NCBI GenBank assembly: GCA_028281865.1
Contig: JANQJB010000066.1
Location: forward strand, 1-64,000
Direction of reading: 5' to 3'
DNA length: 64,000 bases
Source: Marinagarivorans sp.
Lineage (GTDB): Bacteria; Pseudomonadota; Gammaproteobacteria; Pseudomonadales; Cellvibrionaceae
Part shown: piece after piece, positions 22,834 to 32,244 of the stretch
Position numbering within the stretch: the stretch's first letter is position 1
Layout: the number at the start of each line of letters is the position of its first letter
Translations under genes and position numbers: made by a program
The notes under the pieces: generated by a model
What the model was told of the DNA's origin: nothing
The model's database searches: none
The model's input: only the letters and a program-made list of their open reading frames with translations

Positions 22834-25107
22834 ATGTTGAGTAAAGAGCTGGAAGTTACATTAAATCTTGCATTCAAAGGTGCGCGTTCAAAGCGTCATG
22901 AATTCATGACGGTTGAGCATTTGTTACTTGCGCTTTTAGATAACGATTCTGCGGCCAATGTCCTGAAAGCTTGTGGCGCGAATCTGAATGTTTTGCGCCA
23001 AGAACTCATTGAATTTGTCGATTCCACTACACCGCTTATCCCCGAGGGGGATGCTGAACGCGAGACACAACCGACCCTAGGTTTCCAGCGCGTGTTGCAG
23101 CGTGCAGTTTTCCATGTTCAATCATCCGGAAAGTCCGAAGTGACAGGCGCCAACGTATTGGTTGCAATTTTCAGCGAACAAGAAAGCCAGGCGGTTTACT
23201 ACCTCAAGCAACAAAGCATCGCGCGCATTGACGTCGTCAATTACATTACACATGGCATTACTAAGGTTTCTGGAGGTTCTGATCACAATATCGAGCCTGG
23301 GCAAGAACCGGCTGACGAAGACAGCTTAAACTCTGGTGGCGCTGATGGAGCGACAGCTAACCCTTTAGAGTCCTTCACAACTAATCTCAATGAGGAGGCG
23401 CTCCTCGGACGCGTAGACCCTTTGGTAGGGCGCGACTACGAAGTTGAGCGAGTTGTGCAGGTATTGGCGCGCCGGCGTAAAAATAACCCTTTGCTTGTTG
23501 GTGAGAGCGGCGTTGGTAAAACGGCCATCGCAGAAGGCTTAGCTAAAAAAATAGTCGATAAGGACGTGCCGGATGTGCTCAACGAGAGTGTAGTCTACTC
23601 GCTTGATTTGGGTTCATTACTGGCCGGCACTAAGTATCGAGGTGATTTTGAAAAGCGCTTCAAAGGGCTTCTAGCAGAGCTCAGGAAGCGTCAGAACGCT
23701 ATATTATTCATCGATGAAATTCATACCATCATCGGTGCGGGGGCAGCCTCTGGGGGCGTGATGGACGCCTCTAATTTACTAAAACCGCTTTTGACCAGCG
23801 GGGACCTACGTTGCATTGGTTCAACCACTTTTCAGGAATATCGCGGCATATTTGATAAAGATCGGGCGCTATCGCGCCGGTTTCAAAAAATTGATGTCGA
23901 TGAGCCATCTGTTGAAGATACCTACAAAATTTTGCGTGGCTTAAAGTCTCGTTTCGAAAAGCACCATGGTTTGCGTTATACAGATGGCGCTTTAAGAGCT
24001 GCGTCTGAACTTGCTGGAAAATACATTACAGACCGGTTTATGCCTGATAAGGCGATTGATGTCATCGATGAGGCAGGGGCTTATCAACGACTCCAATCCC
24101 CGAGCAAACGCAAAAAGCAAATAGGTGTTAAAGACGTTGAAGATGTTGTGGCAAAGATTGCGCGCATTCCACCGAAAACTGTCTCAACAAATGATAAAGA
24201 GCTACTTGCCAAGTTAGAAGATCGCTTAAACATGACCGTTTTTGGTCAGGAGGAGGCGATAGCTACGATTGGGTCCGCGATAAAACTGTCGCGCGCAGGC
24301 CTGGGCAACCCCGATAAGCCGGTGGGTAGCTTTCTGTTTTCTGGTCCTACTGGCGTTGGGAAAACTGAGCTTTGTCGTCAACTGGCGAAAGCAATGGGTG
24401 TTGAATTACTGCGTTTCGATATGTCCGAGTACATGGAGCGGCATACTGTCTCGCGTCTTATCGGCGCGCCTCCCGGCTATGTTGGTTTCGACCAAGGTGG
24501 TTTATTGACCGACGCGGTGACAAAACATCCCCATTGTGTGGTGTTGCTCGATGAGATAGAAAAAGCCCACCCCGATGTCTTTAACTTGCTGTTGCAGGTG
24601 ATGGATCACGGTTCCCTGACTGACAACAACGGGCGCAAAGCTGACTTCCGCAATGTTGTACTGATCTTGACGACAAACGCAGGGGCGGTTACCGCTAGCA
24701 GAGCGTCAATTGGCTTTACCAAGCAAGATCATAGCTCGGATGCCATTGAAGAGATAAAACGCGTGTTTTCGCCTGAATTCCGCAATCGCCTTGACGCGAT
24801 CGTGCAATTTGGAGCGCTTTCAATGGATGTCATCAAAACGGTTGTCGATAAGTTTGTTGTGGAGCTTCAAGGCCAGCTCGACGATAAGAAAGTGACGCTA
24901 GATGTTAGTGATGAGGCTCGCGAGTGGTTAGCGGTTAACGGCTATGACGAAAAAATGGGCGCTCGGCCGATGGCGCGCATCATTCAGGAAAAACTCAAAA
25001 AACCGCTAGCCGAAAAAGTTCTTTTTGGGGAGTTGTCTGACAAAGGCGGCGTCGTCAAAGTCAAAGTCAAAGATGACGAGCTTGAACTCGTTGCGGAAGG
25101 TGATTAG
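22834..25107 (+). CDS. clpA: ATP-dependent Clp protease ATP-binding subunit ClpA
   Basis: 757-residue AAA+ unfoldase with N-terminal repeat domain ([16 protein letters not shown]), a first ATPase module ([15 protein letters not shown], Walker A) and a second ([16 protein letters not shown]), plus [17 protein letters not shown]. It feeds substrates to ClpP, which is not in the window. ATG 22834 gives the family start ([14 protein letters not shown]); an in-frame GTG lies four codons upstream. It follows clpS by 25 bp. Confidence 0.97.
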   Translation: MLSKELEVTLNLAFKGARSKRHEFMTVEHLLLALLDNDSAANVLKACGANLNVLRQELIEFVDSTTPLIPEGDAERETQPTLGFQRVLQRAVFHVQSSGKSEVTGANVLVAIFSEQESQAVYYLKQQSIARIDVVNYITHGITKVSGGSDHNIEPGQEPADEDSLNSGGADGATANPLESFTTNLNEEALLGRVDPLVGRDYEVERVVQVLARRRKNNPLLVGESGVGKTAIAEGLAKKIVDKDVPDVLNESVVYSLDLGSLLAGTKYRGDFEKRFKGLLAELRKRQNAILFIDEIHTIIGAGAASGGVMDASNLLKPLLTSGDLRCIGSTTFQEYRGIFDKDRALSRRFQKIDVDEPSVEDTYKILRGLKSRFEKHHGLRYTDGALRAASELAGKYITDRFMPDKAIDVIDEAGAYQRLQSPSKRKKQIGVKDVEDVVAKIARIPPKTVSTNDKELLAKLEDRLNMTVFGQEEAIATIGSAIKLSRAGLGNPDKPVGSFLFSGPTGVGKTELCRQLAKAMGVELLRFDMSEYMERHTVSRLIGAPPGYVGFDQGGLLTDAVTKHPHCVVLLDEIEKAHPDVFNLLLQVMDHGSLTDNNGRKADFRNVVLILTTNAGAVTASRASIGFTKQDHSSDAIEEIKRVFSPEFRNRLDAIVQFGALSMDVIKTVVDKFVVELQGQLDDKKVTLDVSDEAREWLAVNGYDEKMGARPMARIIQEKLKKPLAEKVLFGELSDKGGVVKVKVKDDELELVAEGD

Positions 25108-25130
25108 ACGAGACATCGTCTAGATTCTAA

Positions 25131-25155
25131 AAGAGCCCCAGAGGGGCTCTTTTTC
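25131..25155 (+). terminator. Intrinsic terminator of clpSA
   Basis: AAGAGCCCC (25131-25139), 3-nt loop, GGGGCTCTT (25143-25151) and a T-run. A textbook rho-independent terminator 23 bp after the clpA stop. Confidence 0.92.
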
Positions 25156-25156
25156 G

Positions 25157-25212
25157 TTGTAACTTTGGTTTTTGTGGTACTTTGGTTTTTGTCGTACCTT
25201 GGGTTTTTCCGC
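25157..25212. repeat. Degenerate 17-18 bp tandem repeat
   Basis: Three successive copies of a GTA-C-TTGGTTTTTG-like unit (GTAACTTTGGTTTTTGTG, GTACTTTGGTTTTTGTC, GTACCTTGGGTTTTTCC) lie between the clpA terminator and the infA stop. Probably a slippage product in convergent intergenic DNA. Confidence 0.5.
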
Positions 25213-25252
25213 TCTTTCGCTTTTTATAGTACTTTTGGCAGCCTGCGCCGAT

Positions 25253-25471
25253 TTAACGCGCTCTGTAAGTGATCCTTCCTTTACTAAGATCATACGGTGT
25301 CATTTCAACCTTAACCTTATCACCGGTTAAGATACGGATATAGTTTTTGCGCATTTTCCCAGAGATATGCGCCGTAATGACATGGTCATTTTCAAGTTTG
25401 ACGCGAAATGTTGTATTGGGAAGGGTATCAATTACCTCACCTTCCATTTCAAATGAATCTTCTTTTGCCAT
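25253..25471 (-). CDS. infA: Translation initiation factor IF-1
   Basis: 72-residue S1/OB-fold protein that occupies the ribosomal A site during initiation. The sequence is the near-invariant bacterial IF-1 ([19 protein letters not shown] at the start, ending [12 protein letters not shown]). Convergent with clpA. The accessory island begins immediately upstream of it on the same strand. Confidence 0.98.
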   Translation of the reverse strand: MAKEDSFEMEGEVIDTLPNTTFRVKLENDHVITAHISGKMRKNYIRILTGDKVKVEMTPYDLSKGRITYRAR

Positions 25472-25485
25472 TCGGCAGAACCCTC

Positions 25486-25515
25486 TTTATATGTAAAGCT
25501 TGTCTAGCACCTCAA
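25486..25515 (-). promoter_or_regulatory. Candidate sigma70 promoter of infA
   Basis: On the minus strand TTGAGG (25515-25510) and TATAAA (25491-25486) are separated by 18 bp and end 15 bp before the infA start. It would let infA be expressed independently of the island operon that reads towards it. Confidence 0.45.
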
Positions 25516-25661
25516 TTTGAGGAGGCCGCAATTTTGCCTCAATTGGCCCAAGGTTCCAAGGCAAAGTTGCTTTGAATTGATCGAAATCGTGGTTTTTGCT
25601 GACAGAATAGCTCAAGAGTGCATAGCGAGTGGGTTTTGCGCTTGCGCTGAGAAAATTTAAA

Positions 25662-26858
25662 TTAAATAGCAATATCACGCAGTCGCAATCGCTTGTTTGG
25701 TGGTTGGGATAGGTTTGATGTGACGGACAATTCGCGGACATTGCGAATGTAGAGGCAGTGCCTATTTGTTGCGCCGATAAGATTTTGTTGCAACCAATTC
25801 AGTGAGTCAAAAATTACCGCTCGTAATTCGTGATTGTCATCCCTGGGCCATGAGTTTTGGCTTTCGGGAGCCGCGCAATCGGATTTAAAGGTCGCAATGT
25901 CAGTTTTAAAGGTCGTGACGACAAATGTCGGAAAACTTAAATTTCGCATCAAACAATCTGTTTTGTGGCTTAAAAATTTGCGCAATTTATTTTCGCAAAC
26001 CGGAGGAGGGCTGTCGAGGTTTATGATTATTAGATCCAGCACAGATTCCGGGGCGCTAACGCTAGGCCAGCGAAAGAGTTGTGGTTGGACAGCAGCATGT
26101 TGCGGAGAAAATTTGCAGTATTTGCGGTATAAGCATTCGCCTGCTTCTACTATGAAACTGCTTGTATTTAATGTCTGTAAACAAGTTGATCGATTTTGAT
26201 TGTCAATAGCCTCGTGTAGCGAGCTGGAATATTTTACTTCGCCCGGCGAGCCGTAATGAAGGTTCGTTGGGCGTTTGTTATCGCTAAGCTTAAATTGATC
26301 GAAGCTTGGGGGAGCTGCCGCAGCTGCGTGCGCAAAACTTTTACTACCAAATAATCTCGCGTTGCGTCCACCTGCATGAAGAATTTGTGTGTGTTGACCA
26401 ACAGCTTGGGTAGCGGCGGTAAAGTCGCGTTTAAATTCTTTAACAGATTTAGAGTATCGTTCACCCCCACCGATCGGCCACGGATCGTTGATTCGGACAA
26501 AGCTGTTTTCTTCCGAGCCGTCGCCGTAAATTCCGGTAATTACGATGGAATGCAAACCGGGGCTTGCTTCGCCCACCCAGAGTGGACCGTTATTGGCTAA
26601 AACATGGCGCAGATTTGCAACACTGATATCAAAATGATTAACAGGGTGTAACCGCCATGTTTTTGAGAGCGTTCCTATGCTATCGGGGTCAAGTCCGTCG
26701 CGGTAGGCTTCCCAAAACCCTGAGCCATGTGCAATTTCGTCGGGGCGCGTATGAATGCATTCGCGCCAGCCAACCAGCATTGCGGCTGCAGCGGCCCAAC
26801 AGCTCATACCGGTTAGTTGTGGAACTAACGGGACTTGATGCCAAATATCAAAATTCAT
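25662..26858 (-). CDS. Papain-like cysteine protease (C70/AvrRpt2-type) with C-terminal extension
   Basis: 398 residues. The first ~130 form a papain-like domain of the C70 type: VPLVPQLTGMSCWAAAAAML with catalytic Cys20, His103 in GLHSIVITGI, and Asn124/Asp125 in INDPWP. The rest (about 150-398) is an unrecognised domain containing YRKYCKFSPQHAAVQPQLFRW and several Cys. There is no signal peptide. It is the last gene of the minus-strand island operon, 45 bp after the 987-residue gene. In C70 enzymes the domain cleaves host or self proteins; here it may process other island products (inference). Confidence 0.82.
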   Translation of the reverse strand: MNFDIWHQVPLVPQLTGMSCWAAAAAMLVGWRECIHTRPDEIAHGSGFWEAYRDGLDPDSIGTLSKTWRLHPVNHFDISVANLRHVLANNGPLWVGEASPGLHSIVITGIYGDGSEENSFVRINDPWPIGGGERYSKSVKEFKRDFTAATQAVGQHTQILHAGGRNARLFGSKSFAHAAAAAPPSFDQFKLSDNKRPTNLHYGSPGEVKYSSSLHEAIDNQNRSTCLQTLNTSSFIVEAGECLYRKYCKFSPQHAAVQPQLFRWPSVSAPESVLDLIIINLDSPPPVCENKLRKFLSHKTDCLMRNLSFPTFVVTTFKTDIATFKSDCAAPESQNSWPRDDNHELRAVIFDSLNWLQQNLIGATNRHCLYIRNVRELSVTSNLSQPPNKRLRLRDIAI

Positions 26859-26903
26859 TGATTGAATTTCTTTTTAAATAAATTAACGATATTAAATACA
26901 AAC

Positions 26904-29867
26904 TTAGTAGAGGTCTCCTCCGTAGGGTGAATCGTTGTCGTGATCATCATCAATCTCGATTTCGATTTGAGACTTGTCGATATTGTCGGGTAATTCAACA
27001 GCATTAAAGATGCTCACGCTGTTATCAAAATAATCTTCGCCATCGATTTTCCAATAAACACGTGTATTGCTATTCACGTTGTCGGAGTAGCTGCCGGGAT
27101 CGACCCAGTATATATTGCCACTGGCGCGCCTGGGCAATAAGTCGCGAGCGTCGATCGAAAATTGATTGTCGGCGTTGCTCAGCGTTGCAGATTTAGAGTT
27201 CCAGCCGTCGCTAACCGTTATTTCGAAGTGTTTTAATTCTTCTTGTTCGGTATCTTTAATAACAAAATTATTGAGATCTAATGAGTTAACATTTTTAGGG
27301 AATGAATCAAATACGCGCGTAACATGGCTATTTTCCACATAGACAGAGACGCGCGTTTCAATTCCCGAAGAGTGTCTTTCTCGCCAATTCAAAGCATTTC
27401 TATTTTCGTTGTAACTCGCAATTAACGTAAGATCTCCTGCTTTGCGCTGCAAAACGATCAATCGTTTTTTAGGTGAAGGTGTTACTTGCCTAAAGGTATT
27501 TCCTCGTAACACCGAAGCATTCGACATTAACCTTACCGACGCTTCGGTTAAACGCGGCTGGGTTACAGACGCTACTTCAATAGCAAATAATTCCGGTTGA
27601 TAGCGCAATTCAATTTTTTCCAAATTTGGGTCGTCCGGCACATTTAAATTAATAATGCCGGTAAAGTGCTCAGAAGGTAAATTAATGCGCTGTTCAAAAG
27701 CCAGTTGACGATTATTGTAATAGCCGATTGCTATCCATTGTGATGGTACGGGATCATCGTTGTTTTGCAGTATACGGCGCTGACGTGAAACGAATTTATC
27801 AATTGAAAGCGCGCCGTTAAACACGTGCGCTTGCATGGCAATGGTGTCTTCAGATTTTGCTGGGTTCGCCGGGTTAACACGGCGTTTCAATTCCTCAAAG
27901 GCTTCGACCAATTTATCAGTTGTCGAAACAATCAAACCATTTGAACCGGTCGATAATGCGACTCTATAGAAAGGAGTATCTGATTTAACGAGCGAAATCC
28001 ATACAGCTTTTTCCTGGCCCAGTGTTGTTTCAGACATAAATTTTAACTGCTTCAGCAATTTAATTTGTTCTGCTTCGTCAAGGGCTATATCATCGGCTTC
28101 AACCGTTACTTCTGAGTCGCTATTAAACGGTAAGCTTTTTTCTTGAAAATTATAATTGACGCTGTTAGTGAGTGTATATATAGCTTCATCTGCAGCATTT
28201 TCATCCACCTGAAATACGCTAGCCATATTTGTCTCTTCTTGAGTATCTTCAGAGACAGATTCGAGTATTCCGGGGCGAATAACAAAAATTGGAATTGTTG
28301 TATTTTGACTGCCGTCGGGTTGCCCATTTGAACCTCCATCTCCGGATGAATCGCCGTCGCCTGTTCCGTCTGATGAATTATCGCCGGTTGAGTCTCCATT
28401 ATCATCCGTTGCAGAATTGTCGGCAATATATTGTTGCCAATTCCCCAATTCAACTAATTCGGTATCGTAGGCATCTTCACGCTCGTCAGTGTATAAGTCG
28501 ACGAGAATGAAAGTATCGTTTTCGCTTAGTTCATCTAGGTTGAAAAATAAAGTGATTGTGTTTTCCGTTCGATCTTTTTCGCTTAGACTGAATTCGTGTG
28601 CATCGTTTGACTCATAGTTCGAAACTGTGAACGAAGGAGTGACATGAGACCTAAAACGAAGTTTGAGTTCAGCTAAGTGCGTTGCTTCGCCATCGTTGTT
28701 GTGTTCAGTTAAATAGCTGATCGACTCTTCGAGTATCTCCGGCCCCCATTTGTTACTTTGCTCCCGCTCAATAACAGGAACGAGATCATTTTGTGGCTCC
28801 TGGTCGTCGTTGTGAGGTAAGTGACAAAGTGGAATAGGCCAGTTTTCCAGCAACGAAATGCTCTTATTTTTTTCTTCCCAATAAGCGGCCAATTGCTTGG
28901 CAAAATCCAGCATTTCTTTTTGTTCGCTGTCCAATTGCAAGCCCAGCCAGCCGGAGGGGTGGTCGCAATCGTCAATGATAAATATATTTTTTTGCTTTTG
29001 ATATTTTGCGACAGGAAATTCATGAATTTTGGTAACAAAACCACGATTGTCTCCATCGTTAACGCTATCCCAAACAAAATAAGCGATAATTTTTTCCTTT
29101 TCTCCGCTGTAGTTCGTATGCACGTGGATCGGGTATTTGACACTATCGCTTTTGGGTTTTAATTCGATTTTGCGAATGGCAATTGTTTTTGTTCCATCCC
29201 ATCCGCTAGTCAAAGAGCAAGTTGTAAAAAACGCTTTCACTTCTTTGGTTATAATTTCGATATTGCGTGCAGAAGCAAGCCCGCGTTTGTCCCAAAAAGT
29301 TTTTACCAGTGTTTTTAGAAAAATAAAATTATCGCTGGATTTGGCTTGGTGCAGGTAAGACTGAATAAAGTTATCAATCGAGCGGCCTGTACGTAAAACG
29401 CCGGCCAGTACTTGCAAAGGTAGTGTCGCCAGAGCATTAAATTTCACGATATCGATATACTCATCGATCGAATCGGTTAAGTTAAACTTATTCATGCCTG
29501 CACGTCCGGCGGCTAATGCGATAATGAGTAACTCGCCAAAGTGAATTAGGCTGTCATCAATGTCGATATGACAATCGAGCTTATCGTAGTCTTCATCCTT
29601 GCTCGGTAATAATTCGCTGACTGCATCGCGAATATCGTGCTCCTCTACTGTTGCAGGATTTAATAAAAAACGCATTTGTTCGATGCTATTCGAATTGTTC
29701 TTCAGCACACCCGTCGCTTCATCAGCTAAGCTTTGCAAAAACTTCATCGGATAAAGCAAGTCGTCCATAAGGGGTTTCAATTCGGGGTAGTCAGCTGTAA
29801 TGGCATCGAACATATTTTCGAAATGACTGACATCTTTAAGAAATAAATTAATTTTTGGGTTTTTCAT
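26904..29867 (-). CDS. Large unrecognised island protein, 987 residues, acidic
   Basis: I do not recognise this protein. An N-terminal helical region (about 1-230) is followed by mixed alpha/beta segments. A strongly acidic low-complexity linker (repeated DGDSSGDG-like units, about 480-530) separates the halves. The C-terminal half is beta-rich and ends in an acidic tail (EIEIDDDHDNDSPYGGD). No signal peptide, membrane segment or catalytic motif is evident. A strong GGAGG lies before the ATG. Base composition is clearly more A/T-rich than the central island genes (22 G/C of 60 in 26941-27000 versus 39 of 60 in 36841-36900). It could be a scaffold or baseplate-like component, but that is only a guess from size. 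Confidence 0.8.
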   Translation of the reverse strand: MKNPKINLFLKDVSHFENMFDAITADYPELKPLMDDLLYPMKFLQSLADEATGVLKNNSNSIEQMRFLLNPATVEEHDIRDAVSELLPSKDEDYDKLDCHIDIDDSLIHFGELLIIALAAGRAGMNKFNLTDSIDEYIDIVKFNALATLPLQVLAGVLRTGRSIDNFIQSYLHQAKSSDNFIFLKTLVKTFWDKRGLASARNIEIITKEVKAFFTTCSLTSGWDGTKTIAIRKIELKPKSDSVKYPIHVHTNYSGEKEKIIAYFVWDSVNDGDNRGFVTKIHEFPVAKYQKQKNIFIIDDCDHPSGWLGLQLDSEQKEMLDFAKQLAAYWEEKNKSISLLENWPIPLCHLPHNDDQEPQNDLVPVIEREQSNKWGPEILEESISYLTEHNNDGEATHLAELKLRFRSHVTPSFTVSNYESNDAHEFSLSEKDRTENTITLFFNLDELSENDTFILVDLYTDEREDAYDTELVELGNWQQYIADNSATDDNGDSTGDNSSDGTGDGDSSGDGGSNGQPDGSQNTTIPIFVIRPGILESVSEDTQEETNMASVFQVDENAADEAIYTLTNSVNYNFQEKSLPFNSDSEVTVEADDIALDEAEQIKLLKQLKFMSETTLGQEKAVWISLVKSDTPFYRVALSTGSNGLIVSTTDKLVEAFEELKRRVNPANPAKSEDTIAMQAHVFNGALSIDKFVSRQRRILQNNDDPVPSQWIAIGYYNNRQLAFEQRINLPSEHFTGIINLNVPDDPNLEKIELRYQPELFAIEVASVTQPRLTEASVRLMSNASVLRGNTFRQVTPSPKKRLIVLQRKAGDLTLIASYNENRNALNWRERHSSGIETRVSVYVENSHVTRVFDSFPKNVNSLDLNNFVIKDTEQEELKHFEITVSDGWNSKSATLSNADNQFSIDARDLLPRRASGNIYWVDPGSYSDNVNSNTRVYWKIDGEDYFDNSVSIFNAVELPDNIDKSQIEIEIDDDHDNDSPYGGDLY

Positions 29868-29967
29868 ATTAAACCTCCAGCGTCGGATGTAGGGTGCAAC
29901 GCGACTTTCATACTCAGTTATAAATAATCGTTAAAATTAAAAAGCTGTTAAAAAATAAATAGCTGTT

Positions 29968-30004
29968 AAAAAAAATCGGGTATTGCGTTAACTGTGTTAA
30001 CGCA
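29968..30004 (-). terminator. Candidate (partial) terminator inside the island operon
   Basis: On the minus strand TGCGTTAAC-ACA-GTTAACGCA forms a 9-bp perfect hairpin starting 9 bp after the stop of the 450-residue gene, followed after 8 nt by a run of eight T. It could lower transcription into the two distal genes (987-residue protein and C70 protease). The offset of the T-run makes full termination uncertain. Confidence 0.55.
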
Positions 30005-30012
30005 TAAAATTT

Positions 30013-31365
30013 TTAAGCCGCTGCCTCCGTTGTTCTGCCGGCAGCAGCTGTCCCAGACCCGCCAGACCCGCCAGACCCGCCAGACCCGCCAGACCCGCCA
30101 GACCCGCGCGAACCACCAGATCCACCGCCTGCTTGAGCACCGGATTGCGACTGGGCTCGCTCACGCGCTTGTCGAGCACGATCATCTTGGTTGTTGCTCT
30201 GGTGCACTTGTTGAAGGTTTGACGGATTTGGATGTCTTGGCTGGGCTGTCCTGCGTTCGCTTGCCGGTGAGAGTAGAGAGCCCAACTCAGCCTCTCTCTC
30301 CGGTACCATCGAACGACCTTGTATCCCCTGGAGGGAACGCGGCGGTGCCATACGCGTGACATCTAGTGGCAGAGTTCGAAAGCGCAAATCAACCGAGGAA
30401 CGCAGGCCGGCGCTAGCTGCAATTTCTTCACGCGAAAATTGCTCGTCGGAATGTACAAAACCGACATTGGTTGAAACCTTGGCGCTTGCTCCCCAATTGC
30501 CGACACCAAAGCTACCCCCGGCCTCTGCGATTATTCTCGAGTCGACGCTATCGAGTTGGGCGCGCTCGGCGATGCTGCGAGCGTCCACTTGCAAGCGCAT
30601 TGAGGCGTGGAGTTGACCGTCGTCGACCACTACGCGCTGCAATCCCATCATAACCATGGTGGCTAAAAGTGATTGGCGTTCGCGTGCTAATTTGCGTTGA
30701 ATTAATGGAATTAATGTCGTCATCAGATCGGAGTCATCGATGCTATCGGCTTCCTCACTACTTATCTCCAGCGTCGCCATCAGTGTTTCTCGCGATGGCA
30801 TATCACCCTCGTCGTTAAGCGTTAACTCCACCTCATCGTCTTCAACTGTGACTTGTAAACTTGGAAAGCGCTGTGCTGCCCACTGCGCCGCTTGTGCCGG
30901 TCCGATATTAGAGGTTCCAAATTCAGTGGCCGACATATTGACGGCCTCAAGTAAATCGGCAAATGACTGTAATTGCTGAATATTCGAATTTTGAATTGAC
31001 TGAAAAACACCGCTGATTAACGACGTGACAAATTCGGGAAAATCAATCGCATTTTTTAAACCTTCAACCGTGCCAGCCGCCGCATTAACGGCGCTCCTGC
31101 CATGGATATCGCTGGCGCCAGCCATCGCAGTGGCCATCATGGGCTCGCTTGTTCGACCGGCACTTTGCGGCGGTTTGCGTGCAGAGATTTCTTCATCGAG
31201 ATCTTGCTCTGCAGCGATTAAATTGGCCGCAGCCATCGAAACACCGACCATGCGATTAGCAATTTGTCGACACAGGGCTTTGTCGTGGCGCAGGGCAGGG
31301 GTGCCTTCGATCACGCCTCTGACCGCACGCCGGACAATTGCTAGTGTTTCGCCCTGATTTCTCAT
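30013..31365 (-). CDS. Island family A paralogue A1 with Gly/Ser-rich tail
   Basis: Unrecognised family, one of five paralogues here. Conserved blocks: a helical N-terminus, the block NAIDFPEFVTSLISGVFQSI followed by QQLQSFADLLE, a variable acidic segment, then LLATMVMMGLQRVVVDDGQL leading into beta strands (HASMRLQVDARS), and a last strand SVDLRFRTLPLD. The C-terminal ~60 residues are Q/A/R-rich and then (GGS)n, encoded by a 9-bp DNA repeat. No signal peptide. Start may be ATG 31365 or the adjacent GTG 31368; GGGAG lies upstream of both. It abuts the preceding family-B gene with no gap, so the two are probably made together. Confidence 0.82.
   Translation of the reverse strand: MRNQGETLAIVRRAVRGVIEGTPALRHDKALCRQIANRMVGVSMAAANLIAAEQDLDEEISARKPPQSAGRTSEPMMATAMAGASDIHGRSAVNAAAGTVEGLKNAIDFPEFVTSLISGVFQSIQNSNIQQLQSFADLLEAVNMSATEFGTSNIGPAQAAQWAAQRFPSLQVTVEDDEVELTLNDEGDMPSRETLMATLEISSEEADSIDDSDLMTTLIPLIQRKLARERQSLLATMVMMGLQRVVVDDGQLHASMRLQVDARSIAERAQLDSVDSRIIAEAGGSFGVGNWGASAKVSTNVGFVHSDEQFSREEIAASAGLRSSVDLRFRTLPLDVTRMAPPRSLQGIQGRSMVPEREAELGSLLSPASERRTAQPRHPNPSNLQQVHQSNNQDDRARQARERAQSQSGAQAGGGSGGSRGSGGSGGSGGSGGSGGSGTAAAGRTTEAAA
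30054..30107. repeat. Six perfect copies of a 9-bp tandem repeat (CAGACCCGC)
   Basis: CAGACCCGC is repeated six times without error, encoding the GGS repeats of A1 on the minus strand. In-frame slippage would lengthen or shorten the flexible tail by three residues per unit. Confidence 0.9.
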
Positions 31366-31368
31366 CAC

Positions 31369-32244
31369 CTAGGGCTCCCGAATACCGGAGTAGGTCGCCA
31401 ACCAGGCTTCCGCCTCGTGCATCAGCGGGTGTTGGCGGCCGAGCATGGAGCTGTTTTGTACGATTAGAGGCGCCTCGCGAGCGATCCAGCGCAAGATCGA
31501 AACGCCGTGCTGAGCCAAACGCAGGTGTGGCGAAACGTTAAGCTGGCGATTCATCAAGCTGGGACTCCAGCGCTGCAAAATAAAACTAATACTGCCGCCG
31601 CCAAGTGCTCGGTTAATTTCGGGGTTATTTAGGATATCCATGGCATCGCGAATCTGTCTTACGATATCCCGTGCGGCAAAACCGGTTATGCCAACCGAGC
31701 GGTCGGAGAGGCCTTGCGCGAGGTTTTGGATGCTTTGTGCTGCGCGTGCTTGTAAATGCAATATTCCGTGGTCTTTGGCTTCGCGCCCAATCGAGACCAA
31801 GCTGTTGCTCAGATGCAGCATGTGTTGCTGAAAACTGCCCGGCATATTGCCATCGAGTACTTGTCGGTAGAGCACTAGCCGTTCGGGTTCGGTGAAACGG
31901 TGCTCGGCGCTGCGCCAGAAGGGACGCAAGAGCGAGCTCGACTGTTGTATTGGTAGCTGGAATTGGCCCGTGAACAGCTTATCGGCCAGAGTTTCAACAA
32001 AGGGTAGAATTCCGGCCTTATCGACCTCTGAACACCAGTAAAGCACGGCTCCGCTGTTAACTTGAGCCGGTGCGATCTGCCCCGGCGTTCCGAGGTTGGG
32101 CAGCTCGACCATACCCAGGCCATAGTTACCGTAAACTCGGGTAACGCTTGCCAAATGCTCGGCCAAAAGCGTTTCGCTACTGCGCAGGCCGGCATAGAGA
32201 TGGGCTTCATCATTTTCTCCCGGAAAAAAATGAATGCCACCCAT
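31369..32244 (-). CDS. Island family B protein B1, 291 residues
   Basis: Unrecognised. Mostly helical. Its second half is related by eye to the C-terminal ~250 residues of the 608-residue island protein at 37294-39120: compare VSILRWIAREAPLIVQNSS with RIISWLARKAPILSSAS, MDILNNPEINRALG with MIDMLSDPEILRAYG, and AEAWLATYSG with AERWLAVTGT. The N-terminus (MGGIHFFPGENDEAHLYAGL) is distinct. No signal peptide. Start and stop directly abut both neighbours (A2 upstream, A1 downstream), indicating tight coupling. Confidence 0.82.
   Translation of the reverse strand: MGGIHFFPGENDEAHLYAGLRSSETLLAEHLASVTRVYGNYGLGMVELPNLGTPGQIAPAQVNSGAVLYWCSEVDKAGILPFVETLADKLFTGQFQLPIQQSSSLLRPFWRSAEHRFTEPERLVLYRQVLDGNMPGSFQQHMLHLSNSLVSIGREAKDHGILHLQARAAQSIQNLAQGLSDRSVGITGFAARDIVRQIRDAMDILNNPEINRALGGGSISFILQRWSPSLMNRQLNVSPHLRLAQHGVSILRWIAREAPLIVQNSSMLGRQHPLMHEAEAWLATYSGIREP

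Noticed and set aside
25487..25741. 84-residue minus-strand frame between the C70 protease gene and infA
   Set aside because: It overlaps the C70 gene's 3' end in another frame and covers the infA promoter region; no ribosome-binding site or conserved pattern.
30054..30107. Possible CRISPR-like array
   Set aside because: The units are 9 bp, directly adjacent, without spacers, and lie inside a coding region.
29994..30359. Open frames on both strands over the tail of A1 (plus-strand RQTRQTRQT-like product)
   Set aside because: Produced by the 9-bp repeat, which is open in several frames. The minus-strand frame encoding the GGS tail continues the family-A protein and has the ribosome-binding site.
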